Source: an uncultured Clostridia bacterium (GTDB lineage: Bacteria; Bacillota; Clostridia; UBA1212; SIG427). From it: a stretch of 57,709 bases of DNA. Positions 50,385 through 57,709 of the stretch are shown piece after piece (the first letter of the stretch is position 1; the number at the start of each line of letters is the position of its first letter). The position numbers and the translations under genes are program-made. The stretch is taken from positions 1-57,709 of the forward strand of contig CAMFNB010000003.1 of NCBI GenBank assembly GCA_945965275.1, in the 5' to 3' direction. The notes beneath the pieces were generated by a model. It saw nothing but the letters and a program-made list of their open reading frames with translations. It made no database searches and was not told the DNA's origin.

Positions 50385-51887
50385 ATGCTGTTGCCTGTAA
50401 TAGAAATTATAATTTTTGCAATCGTTTCATTCTGTCTGTATAAGTTTTTCCGCAAGAGAAAGTATCAGCTTTTATCCTGTATGGCAGTGATTGCGGTCCT
50501 TTTTCTCATACTGCTCATTCAGTTTGCGTTTTTACCGTCAGGAAACGGTGTGAAAATAAATTATAAGGAAGGACAGAACCTTACACTAGAGGTTCACACT
50601 CCGTATGGCGGCGACGATGTTACCGCAAAGAAAGGTTTTACCGGCATTACTGATACGCTTAAAGCAGAAGGTGAAATCAACACTGATGTTTTGGGAGAAT
50701 ATACAATCAGATACTCTGTTGAATATGACGGAAAGACATATTATTCAGACAGAGTAATCAAAGTTGTTGATACAACAGCCCCGGAACTTAAGCTTGAGGA
50801 CGGCCTGAAATTCTCTGCAATCGATAACTATGACGGAGACATTACGGATAAAGTGGCTGTCACAACAGAGAAGCAGGAGGACGGAACATATCTTGTAAAA
50901 TATGCCGTAACAGACAGCGAAGGCAATACCGCAACGGCTGAGAGACATGTTGACAAAGTTGACACCGAAGCTCCGAAGATGACACTTAACGGAAATAAGG
51001 TTAAGGTAATTATGCTCGGAGAAACATATAACGATGAGGGTGCAAAGGCTCAGGACGACATGGAAGGTGATCTCACATCAAAGATCACAAGCAATGCCGA
51101 TGAGGTAGACACAAACACAACCGGTGTTTACACGGTTACATATAAGGCAGAAGACTCAAGCGGAAATGTGGGTGAAATCACAAGAAACGTGCATGTACTC
51201 AAAAAGGTCGGATATGATCCTAACCTTGCCAAGACAGAGGACGGCTCAAGCATTATTCACCTTACCTTCGACGACGGCCCGAGCGCAAATGACGTAACAA
51301 CAAGAAACCTTGACACGCTTAAGAAGTACGGCGTAAAGGCAACTTTCTTCGTTGTAAATTACGGAGAAGAGGGTCTCAAGACAATCAAACGTGAAATTGA
51401 AGAAGGACACACAGTCGCAATTCACACTTACACACATGACTACAACAAGTGCTACGGCAGTGAAGATGCATATTTTGAAGGTGTAATGAAGATGCATGAC
51501 AAAATTCTTGCCGACACCGGTTATGACACAAACATCATCAGATTCCCGGGCGGATCTTCAAATGCGGTAAGCAAGAAGTATGTTCCGGGCCTTATGACAA
51601 GACTTACAAAGAGAATGCTTGACGCAGGATATCTCTACTATGACTGGAACGTTGACAGCACTGATGCAACAACAAAGAACCAGAAGAATGCAGATGCAAT
51701 TTACCAGAATGTAATAAGCGGACTTTCAAAGGGACGTCATAATTACATTCTCATGCATGACATAGATGCAAAATCAGCAACAGCTGATGCTTTGCCGAGA
51801 ATCATCGAATACGGACTTGAAAACGGATATACATTTGAACCGATTACGTCTTCAACTCCTGTTTGTGCACACGGCATTAACAACTGA
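50385..51887 (+). CDS. polysaccharide deacetylase with Ig-like domains, membrane-anchored
   Basis: The 500-residue protein has two N-terminal hydrophobic segments (LLPVIEIIIFAIVSFCLYKF; LSCMAVIAVLFLILLIQFAF). Three Ig-like/DUF5011-type repeats follow (about 60-270; LGEYTIRYSVEYDG, DNYDGDITDKV, LGETYNDEGAKAQDDMEGDL). The NodB domain has TFDDGPS, HTYTHD, RFPGGSSN, DWNVDS and LMHD motifs, that is the metal-binding DD/HxxxH and catalytic residues of carbohydrate esterase family 4. It likely deacetylates peptidoglycan or another surface glycan. The ATG at 50385 has AAGGAG. It leads the operon running to 57642. Confidence 0.92.
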   Translation: MLLPVIEIIIFAIVSFCLYKFFRKRKYQLLSCMAVIAVLFLILLIQFAFLPSGNGVKINYKEGQNLTLEVHTPYGGDDVTAKKGFTGITDTLKAEGEINTDVLGEYTIRYSVEYDGKTYYSDRVIKVVDTTAPELKLEDGLKFSAIDNYDGDITDKVAVTTEKQEDGTYLVKYAVTDSEGNTATAERHVDKVDTEAPKMTLNGNKVKVIMLGETYNDEGAKAQDDMEGDLTSKITSNADEVDTNTTGVYTVTYKAEDSSGNVGEITRNVHVLKKVGYDPNLAKTEDGSSIIHLTFDDGPSANDVTTRNLDTLKKYGVKATFFVVNYGEEGLKTIKREIEEGHTVAIHTYTHDYNKCYGSEDAYFEGVMKMHDKILADTGYDTNIIRFPGGSSNAVSKKYVPGLMTRLTKRMLDAGYLYYDWNVDSTDATTKNQKNADAIYQNVISGLSKGRHNYILMHDIDAKSATADALPRIIEYGLENGYTFEPITSSTPVCAHGINN

Positions 51888-51910
51888 TAATCAACCAATT
51901 GAGGTGTGAA

Positions 51911-53308
51911 ATGAAACACAAAGGAAGAAAAGCAAAATATAAAGGAACCATTATGACAATGCTGAAGTTATTCATACTCGCATTGTATACCGGAATATTC
52001 GCATATATCTGGCTCTTCTATTACAATAACAAGGAAATTGCATGGGGCTTCCACACAAAAGGTAACTGGCTCCTTTTCCTGATTTATCTTTTGCTTGTTT
52101 ACGTGGTTTCAAAGGTATACAACCCATTCAACGTGGGTCATATGAAACCGTCGGATACAATTTATTCCAATTTCCTTATGATGGTCGGCGTTGATATAAT
52201 CGCGTATTTCATTGTATCTCTTATTGCAAGAGAAATGCTTAATGTATTGCCTTTCCTTATTATGCTCGGCATAGACATTGTGGTTGCGATAATCTGGTCG
52301 CTTGTTGCCAATGCGATTTTCGTAAAACTGTTCCCGCCACACAATATGATTATGGTGTACGGCAGCCGTCTTGTTGAATCAATTTCTGAAAAGATGCAGT
52401 CAAGAACAGACAGATACAACATCACGAAATATGTCGACATTCATACAGGCGTTGAAGAAATCTGTAAAATCATACCGCAGTTTGACAGCGTTGTTGTCTG
52501 CGACATCGATGCAACCGCAAGAAACGAAATCGTTAAGTACTGCTTTGAAATTTCAAAGCGTTGCTATATTGTACCGAAGCTTTCTGACATTTTAATCAGA
52601 GGATCACATGAGATTCACATGTTTGACTCTCCTATTTTCCTTCTTAAGAATGAGGCCCTTAATTTCGGTCACAAGCTCATAAAGAGAATCATGGACCTTC
52701 TCATGGTTATTCCGCTCTGTGTTATTGCAGCTCCGTTTATGGCAATAATCGCACTTGCAATCAAGCTCCAGGACGGCGGGCCTGTATTTTACAAGCAGGC
52801 AAGACTTACACTTGATAACAAGGTGTTCAATGTCCTCAAGTTCAGAAGTATGATTCCGGACGCTGAAAAAGTAGGCGGTGCACAGCTTGCAAAAGAAGGC
52901 GATGACAGAATCACACCTGTCGGTAAAATCATCAGAAAAATCAGAATGGATGAACTTCCGCAGCTCTTCAACATTCTCAAGGGGGATATGTCTTTCGTCG
53001 GTCCGAGACCTGAAAGACCTGAAATCGCCGAAAAGTATATGGAAGAAATGCCGGAATTCAAATACAGAACAAAGGTTAAGGCAGGTCTTACCGGATTTGC
53101 ACAGGTGCTCGGAAAGTACAATACGACTCCTTATGACAAGTTAAAGCTTGACCTTATGTATATTTCAAAATATTCAGCTTTGCTGGACATAAAGCTTATT
53201 CTTATGACAATCAAAATTTTATTTGTTTCGGAAAGCACAGAGGGATTTGATGCAAGCAATTCAATTCCGAAAGGAAAATCCGAAAACAGTGATGAGGAGA
53301 CAAAATGA
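51911..53308 (+). CDS. polyprenyl-phosphate sugar phosphotransferase (WbaP/EpsL-like)
   Basis: The 465-residue protein has about four N-terminal membrane helices and a central Rossmann-like region (YGSRLVESISEKMQSRTDRY). The C-terminal bacterial sugar transferase domain contains KRIMDLLMVIPLCVIAAPF, GGPVFYKQARLT, KFRSMIPDAE, RKIRMDELPQLFNILKGD and FVGPRPERPE. Such enzymes start exopolysaccharide or O-glycan assembly by moving a sugar-1-phosphate onto undecaprenyl phosphate. No other glycosyltransferases or flippase are adjacent, which is unusual. It overlaps the next gene by 4 bases. Confidence 0.92.
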   Translation: MKHKGRKAKYKGTIMTMLKLFILALYTGIFAYIWLFYYNNKEIAWGFHTKGNWLLFLIYLLLVYVVSKVYNPFNVGHMKPSDTIYSNFLMMVGVDIIAYFIVSLIAREMLNVLPFLIMLGIDIVVAIIWSLVANAIFVKLFPPHNMIMVYGSRLVESISEKMQSRTDRYNITKYVDIHTGVEEICKIIPQFDSVVVCDIDATARNEIVKYCFEISKRCYIVPKLSDILIRGSHEIHMFDSPIFLLKNEALNFGHKLIKRIMDLLMVIPLCVIAAPFMAIIALAIKLQDGGPVFYKQARLTLDNKVFNVLKFRSMIPDAEKVGGAQLAKEGDDRITPVGKIIRKIRMDELPQLFNILKGDMSFVGPRPERPEIAEKYMEEMPEFKYRTKVKAGLTGFAQVLGKYNTTPYDKLKLDLMYISKYSALLDIKLILMTIKILFVSESTEGFDASNSIPKGKSENSDEETK

Positions 53309-55527
53309 CCGGCGACCGACAAACTTTGAAGTTTAACAAGCCCGCATCATGCTGGACAGAAGCGTTTCCTCTCGGAAACGGCAGTATAGGTGCCATGGTC
53401 TACGGAGGGTGTGACAAGGACATTCTCAAAATGAACCAGGACACTCTTTGGACAGGACACCCCAAAAAGCCGGTAAAGACAGACAGTGCAAAATATTTTG
53501 AAGAGGTTCGTAAGCTTGCCCTGGAGGGCAGACTTATGGAGGCTCAAAAGATAATAGAAAAACATTGCCAGGGACACTGGAGCCAGCTCTATCTTCCTTT
53601 GGGTGATGTTGAAATTGATTTCGAAAATCAGCCGGAAGAGGCTCCGGATTATTCAAGAGAACTTAATTTCAGAGACTCATTATGTTCCGTTTCATATTCA
53701 GGTATGAAGCGGGAGTATTTTATTTCTTATCCTGCCGGAATAATGGCAATTCAAATTTCTTCAGAGACCCCCGTGTCATACGGCATTTCAATGAAGAGTG
53801 TTCTTAAAAACCAAACATCATTTGCAGACGACTGTTTCATTATGGACGGCGAGTGTCCCTCTGACTGCAGAGCAGGTGAACTTACATACGAAACGCATCC
53901 GCTCAGATACAGCGATAAGCCGGAGGAAAAGGGTGTTCCGTTCAGATCCGTAATCTCGGTAAAAAGTGACGGAGAAGCCGAATATTCCGAAAGCGGAGTT
54001 TCCGTTAAAAACGCAAAAGAGTCACTTGTGATTTTTGCTGTTGAAACGGGATTTAACGGTTATGACAAAGCCCCTCAGGTTGAAGGAAAAGAATACAAAA
54101 ATGCGGCACTTGGCAAAACAAGAGCAGCTGCTGAAAAAGGTTTTGCTGCATTAAAAGAAGAACATATTTCCGATGTTCGCGAAGTTTATGACAGAGTTCA
54201 GTTTGAACTTGACGGTGAAGAAAACCTGAAATATGTTCAGTTCTATAACTTCGGAAGATATCTTGCAATAGCAGCCTCAAGACCGGGCTCGCAGCCGATG
54301 AATCTTCAGGGAATCTGGAACCGGAGCGAAGATCCGCCCTGGAGATGTAATTACACAACAAATATAAACACGGAAATGAACTACTGGCCGATGTTTATGT
54401 GCAATATGACAGAGCTTTCTCTTCCTCTTATTGAAATGATAAAGGATATTTCGGTACAGGGAAAAGATACTGCAGAAAACATATACGGAGCCAAGGGCTT
54501 TGCTGCACACCATAACTCTGACCTTTGGAGACATACCGATCCCGTGGGAGTCAATTTCTTTGACTACAGCGGTGAGTGGTCTTTCTGGTATATGTCAGGT
54601 GTGTGGCTTTCAAGACACCTTTACGAGTATTACGAATACACGCTGGACGAAGCCTTTGCAAAAGAAACCGCAATTCCGATAATGAAGAGTGCCTGTGAAT
54701 TCTGTGAGAGCATGCTCCGCAAGGACAAAGACGGAAAACTTATTATGGTTCCGTCAACATCTCCTGAGAATGTGTTCCTTTCACCGGAAGGTGACAGATG
54801 CGCGGTTTCACAGACAACAACAATGACAATGAGTCTTGTTAAAGATCTGTTCGGTAATTTCATAAAGCTTGCGGAAAAACTGGAAACCGAAAAAGAATTC
54901 ACCGAAAAGATAAAGAATATTTTACCGAAATTACTTGAATTTAAAATCGGAGATGACGGCAGACTCCTTGAGTGGTATCAGCCGGAACCCGAAATAGAAC
55001 CACAGCACAGACATGTATCTCATCTTTACGGACTGCATCCGGCAAGATTGATTACTCCGGACGAAACTCCTGAACTGGCAGAGGCCTGTAAAAAGTCTCT
55101 TGAATTCAGAGGCGACGAAGGAACGGGATGGTCGCTGGGCTGGAAAATAAACATATGGGCAAGGCTGAAGGACGGAGACCATGCACTTAAGCTTCTTGAA
55201 AGACAGCTTATGCAGGTTGAAGAAAAAAACGATTCGAGCCACATAGGCGGAACATATCCGAATCTGTTTGATGCGCATCCTCCTTTCCAAATTGACGGAA
55301 ACTTCGGAGCAGTAAGCGGAATAACAGAAATGCTCATGCAAAGTTATGATGATAAAATTTTCATACTTCCCGCATTGCCGAGTCAGTGGAAAAACGGAAG
55401 AATAAGCGGACTTAAGGCAAAAGGAAATATTGCTGTTTCAATTGAGTGGAAGGACGGAAAGGTAACGGAATATAAATTGGACGGAGAAATTTCAGACAAG
55501 GAAATAATCGTGAGGGACGAAAAATGA
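53305..55527 (+). CDS. glycoside hydrolase family 95 alpha-fucosidase/galactosidase-like
   Basis: The 740-residue protein has the GH95 layout: an N-terminal beta domain starting NKPASCWTEAFPLGNGSIGA and WTGHPKKP, a catalytic (alpha/alpha)6 barrel with LQGIWNRSEDPPWRCNYTTN, NTEMNYWP and STSPEN, then RHVSHLYGLHPARLI and QIDGNFGAVSGITEM near the end. No signal peptide is seen, so it probably acts in the cytoplasm on imported oligosaccharides. It is translationally coupled to both neighbours (4-base overlaps each side), an odd partner for a sugar transferase. Confidence 0.92.
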   Translation: MTGDRQTLKFNKPASCWTEAFPLGNGSIGAMVYGGCDKDILKMNQDTLWTGHPKKPVKTDSAKYFEEVRKLALEGRLMEAQKIIEKHCQGHWSQLYLPLGDVEIDFENQPEEAPDYSRELNFRDSLCSVSYSGMKREYFISYPAGIMAIQISSETPVSYGISMKSVLKNQTSFADDCFIMDGECPSDCRAGELTYETHPLRYSDKPEEKGVPFRSVISVKSDGEAEYSESGVSVKNAKESLVIFAVETGFNGYDKAPQVEGKEYKNAALGKTRAAAEKGFAALKEEHISDVREVYDRVQFELDGEENLKYVQFYNFGRYLAIAASRPGSQPMNLQGIWNRSEDPPWRCNYTTNINTEMNYWPMFMCNMTELSLPLIEMIKDISVQGKDTAENIYGAKGFAAHHNSDLWRHTDPVGVNFFDYSGEWSFWYMSGVWLSRHLYEYYEYTLDEAFAKETAIPIMKSACEFCESMLRKDKDGKLIMVPSTSPENVFLSPEGDRCAVSQTTTMTMSLVKDLFGNFIKLAEKLETEKEFTEKIKNILPKLLEFKIGDDGRLLEWYQPEPEIEPQHRHVSHLYGLHPARLITPDETPELAEACKKSLEFRGDEGTGWSLGWKINIWARLKDGDHALKLLERQLMQVEEKNDSSHIGGTYPNLFDAHPPFQIDGNFGAVSGITEMLMQSYDDKIFILPALPSQWKNGRISGLKAKGNIAVSIEWKDGKVTEYKLDGEISDKEIIVRDEK

Positions 55528-57005
55528 AAAAAGGATTTGACAACAAACTGTATATTGAAAAACAGACAAAACATATCAAAGAAAGAATTCAGCAGTTTGA
55601 AGGAAAGCTCTATCTTGAATTCGGCGGAAAACTTTTTGATGATCACCATGCATCAAGAGTTCTTCCGGGATTCGATGTAAACGGTAAAATCCGTCTTCTT
55701 CAGGAATTCAAAGATCAGGCGGAAATCATCGTCTGCATCAACGCAAACGATATTGAGAAAAATAAAGTAAGAGCAGATATCGGTATCACATACGACATGG
55801 AATGCTTCAGGCTTATCGACAAGCTTCGCGAGATGGGCCTTTACATCAACAGCGTTGTAATCACTCAGTACAGCAACCAGTCTTCAACAGATAAGTTCAG
55901 AAAAAAGCTTGCTGCAAGAGGAATCAATTCATATCTTCATTATCCGATTGCCGGCTATCCGGCAAACGTTGACCTTATCGTAAGTGATGAAGGATACGGT
56001 AAAAACGATTATGTTGAAACAACAAGACCTCTTGTCGTAATTACTGCTCCGGGACCATGCAGCGGTAAGCTTGCAACATGCCTTTCTCAGCTTTATCACG
56101 AGTATAAAAGAGGAATCAATGCAGGCTATGCCAAGTTTGAAACATTCCCGATTTGGAATATTCCGCTTAAGCACCCTGTAAACCTTGCGTATGAGTCAGC
56201 AACGGCAGACCTTAAAGATGTTAATATGATTGACCCGTGGCATCTTGAAGCATACGAGAAGACAACAGTTAACTACAACAGAGATATTGAGGCTTTCCCG
56301 GTTGTTCGTACAATCCTGAACAAAATTATGGACGGTAAGGATATATACAAATCACCGACTGATATGGGTGTAAATATGGCAGGTTATGCAATTGTTGACG
56401 ATGAAGCCGTAAGAGCAGCCGCAAACCAGGAAATCATCAGAAGATTTTACAAGGCACGCTGCGACCAAAAACTCGGCCTTGCAGACCAGGATACCGTGGA
56501 CAGATGTGAGTTGATTATGAACCAGGTTAACCTCTCTGAAGAAGACAGACCGGTAATCAAGGTTGCAAATGAAAAAGCAGCTGAGAAGGGTGTTCCTGCA
56601 ATTGCGCTCCAGCTTGATGACGGCACAACTGTTACAGGTCGTTCTTCGGAACTCATGACTGCAGCATCTGCTTTGATTCTCAATACACTTAAAAAGCTTG
56701 CTGATTTCCCGGATGATCTGCTTCTTCTTGCATCAGCAGTACTTGATCCTATCTTCAATCTCAAGAAGGAACTTAAGTATGACAGCGCAACACTTACGTT
56801 AGAAGAGGTTCTTCTTGCTCTTTCTGTTTGTGCCGCAACATCAGATTCAGCAAAGAAAGCTCTTTCATACATCGGAAATCTCAAAGGATGCGAAGCGCAC
56901 TCAAGCTGCATGCTTACATCTGCTGAAGACAGATTTATGAGAAGCCTCGGAATCAATCTTACATGCGAACCTAAATTCCCGGGAACAGGAATCTATTTTA
57001 ACTGA
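55524..57005 (+). CDS. DUF1846-family protein
   Basis: The 493-residue protein matches DUF1846: start KKGFDNKLYIEKQTKHIKER, LEFGGKLFDDHHASRVLPGF, TAPGPCSGKLATCLSQLYHE (phosphate-binding-like loop) and SPTDMGVNMAGYAI. Family members have a known fold but no settled function; a P-loop-like GPCSGK suggests nucleotide binding. It overlaps the GH95 gene by 4 bases and is followed 7 bases later by a lipoprotein gene. Confidence 0.9.
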   Translation: MKKGFDNKLYIEKQTKHIKERIQQFEGKLYLEFGGKLFDDHHASRVLPGFDVNGKIRLLQEFKDQAEIIVCINANDIEKNKVRADIGITYDMECFRLIDKLREMGLYINSVVITQYSNQSSTDKFRKKLAARGINSYLHYPIAGYPANVDLIVSDEGYGKNDYVETTRPLVVITAPGPCSGKLATCLSQLYHEYKRGINAGYAKFETFPIWNIPLKHPVNLAYESATADLKDVNMIDPWHLEAYEKTTVNYNRDIEAFPVVRTILNKIMDGKDIYKSPTDMGVNMAGYAIVDDEAVRAAANQEIIRRFYKARCDQKLGLADQDTVDRCELIMNQVNLSEEDRPVIKVANEKAAEKGVPAIALQLDDGTTVTGRSSELMTAASALILNTLKKLADFPDDLLLLASAVLDPIFNLKKELKYDSATLTLEEVLLALSVCAATSDSAKKALSYIGNLKGCEAHSSCMLTSAEDRFMRSLGINLTCEPKFPGTGIYFN

Positions 57006-57012
57006 TAAAACA

Positions 57013-57642
57013 ATGACAAAGAAATTTGCTCTTTTGCTTCTCATATTCGTACTGATTTTGGCCGGGTGCGGAACCAAGACTGAGGATGTTCCGACACTTA
57101 AGCCTCAGATTACTGCGACTCCTAAGCCTGAGACCAAGGTTGTGGGAGACACCTGTGAGAGCAAAACCTGGAAAATCACATTAACGCGTGCACTTATCAC
57201 GAATGAAATCGGTGATGACCATTTCATGTCTAAATCATCAGACGGTAAAATCTTCCTGATTTTGTTTTTTGACGTTTGGAATATGACTGATAAAAATCAG
57301 TATTTTAACTATGCATATTTCAAAGGCTTTGCAGACAACGACAGAACCAATATGACAATTATTCAGGAACTGTCTGTCGAGGATTATGTTATGCCCCTCG
57401 GAACAGTACAGGCGGGATCTTCTGCACAGTATTTTGCGGTATATGAACTCAAAGACAACTGGACAAAGATGATTGTCAGCTATGATACCGGTGCCATTGA
57501 GCCTGACGAGCATGCACGTTTTGTAATTTCTCCGAAGCAGTGTGACAAGATAATCATTGTACCGACACCGGAAATGACAGAGACACCGGAGGCAGTCGCT
57601 ACTCCTGAAATTACGGCGACGACAAAAGCGTCAGAACATTGA
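57013..57642 (+). CDS. lipoprotein with DUF4352-like domain
   Basis: The 209-residue protein has a lipoprotein signal peptide (KKFALLLLIFVLILAGCG; lipobox LAGC), a Thr/Pro-rich spacer, an immunoglobulin-like domain with KTWKITLTRALITNE, ILFFDVWNMTDKNQYF and GSSAQYFAVYELKDNWTKM, as in DUF4352, and a Thr/Pro tail. It should be anchored outside the membrane. Its stop codon sits within the loop of the following terminator. Function unknown. Confidence 0.82.
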   Translation: MTKKFALLLLIFVLILAGCGTKTEDVPTLKPQITATPKPETKVVGDTCESKTWKITLTRALITNEIGDDHFMSKSSDGKIFLILFFDVWNMTDKNQYFNYAYFKGFADNDRTNMTIIQELSVEDYVMPLGTVQAGSSAQYFAVYELKDNWTKMIVSYDTGAIEPDEHARFVISPKQCDKIIIVPTPEMTETPEAVATPEITATTKASEH

Positions 57643-57659
57643 ATTCTGACGCTTTTTTT
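57624..57659 (+). terminator. rho-independent terminator after lipoprotein
   Basis: GCGTCAGAA (57628-57636) pairs with TTCTGACGC (57644-57652), with AAAA/TTTT outside and a 7-base T run. Confidence 0.92.
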
Positions 57660-57660
57660 G

Positions 57661-57709
57661 GTATGACGGGCATATCAATGCTCTGTGGTGAAAGTCCACC
57701 GAGACGTAG
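57661..57709 (+). mobile_element. possible 5' end of a group II intron (cut by window edge)
   Basis: Directly after the terminator T run comes GTATGACGGGCAT, similar to the GTGCGAC-type 5' ends of bacterial group II introns. GGGCAT/ATGCTC and GTGG-TGAAAGT-CCAC hairpins follow, like domain I elements. Group IIC introns insert right behind intrinsic terminators, which fits. Only 49 bases are visible. Confidence 0.45.

Overview
The window looks like chromosome of an uncultured clostridial Firmicute (Bacillota). It is moderately AT-rich, with strong GGAGG-type ribosome binding sites and consensus TTGACA/TATAAT promoters. Gene content typical of that group includes PSP1/YaaT next to HolB, CdaA-CdaR, YhaO/YhaN-like proteins, LL-diaminopimelate aminotransferase, a SpoVT/AbrB-like regulator with a zinc ribbon, and DegV. 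No taxon was computed. The left edge cuts a glycerol-1-phosphate dehydrogenase-like gene. The right edge may cut a group II intron.

Layout. (1) 1-5825: RNA-modification genes, HU, a small DUF1858-like protein, PlsY and DegV. (2) 5911-20395 is the most coherent block. A seven-gene minus-strand operon encodes a split glutamate synthase (glutaminase, FMN, ferredoxin, FAD and GXGXG subunits on separate genes), a short type I glutamine synthetase, and an ANTAR regulator whose receiver domain lacks the phosphorylation residues. A plus-strand operon starts 686 bases away with type III glutamine synthetase, an ammonium transporter fused to a PII domain, and asparagine synthetase. purA follows. The GOGAT, glnN and purA transcripts all begin with hairpin leaders, and those of glnN and purA share an identical 15-base box. 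I read this as one nitrogen regulon in which the ANTAR protein probably acts on leader terminators. (3) 19121-26182: purA, purB, guaA, pyrG, dapL. (4) 26304-33318: a zinc-ribbon/SH3-like membrane protein, rplS, a NYN-domain gene, holB, yaaT, a small ferredoxin, and RNA methyltransferases. (5) 33536-41817: lipoprotein, HAD phosphatase, SbcD/SbcC-like pair, an odd E2-like protein, FtsH, an acetyltransferase. (6) 41863-45417: the c-di-AMP locus cdaA-cdaR, where cdaA carries an exact 214-base tandem duplication, and a YneA-like LysM protein behind LexA-like sites. (7) 45715-50274: rpsO, pnp, tRNA-Arg, an HD hydrolase and an M29 aminopeptidase. (8) 50385-57642: an envelope/carbohydrate operon with polysaccharide deacetylase, sugar-phosphate transferase, GH95 fucosidase-like enzyme, DUF1846 protein and lipoprotein.

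Most useful to re-examine: the pseudo-receiver ANTAR protein with its leader hairpins, the structured intergenic element between the divergent nitrogen operons, the cdaA duplication, the SOS-type operator at the LysM gene, and the intron-like sequence directly after a terminator at the right edge. All family assignments come from reading motifs by eye; no database search was run.
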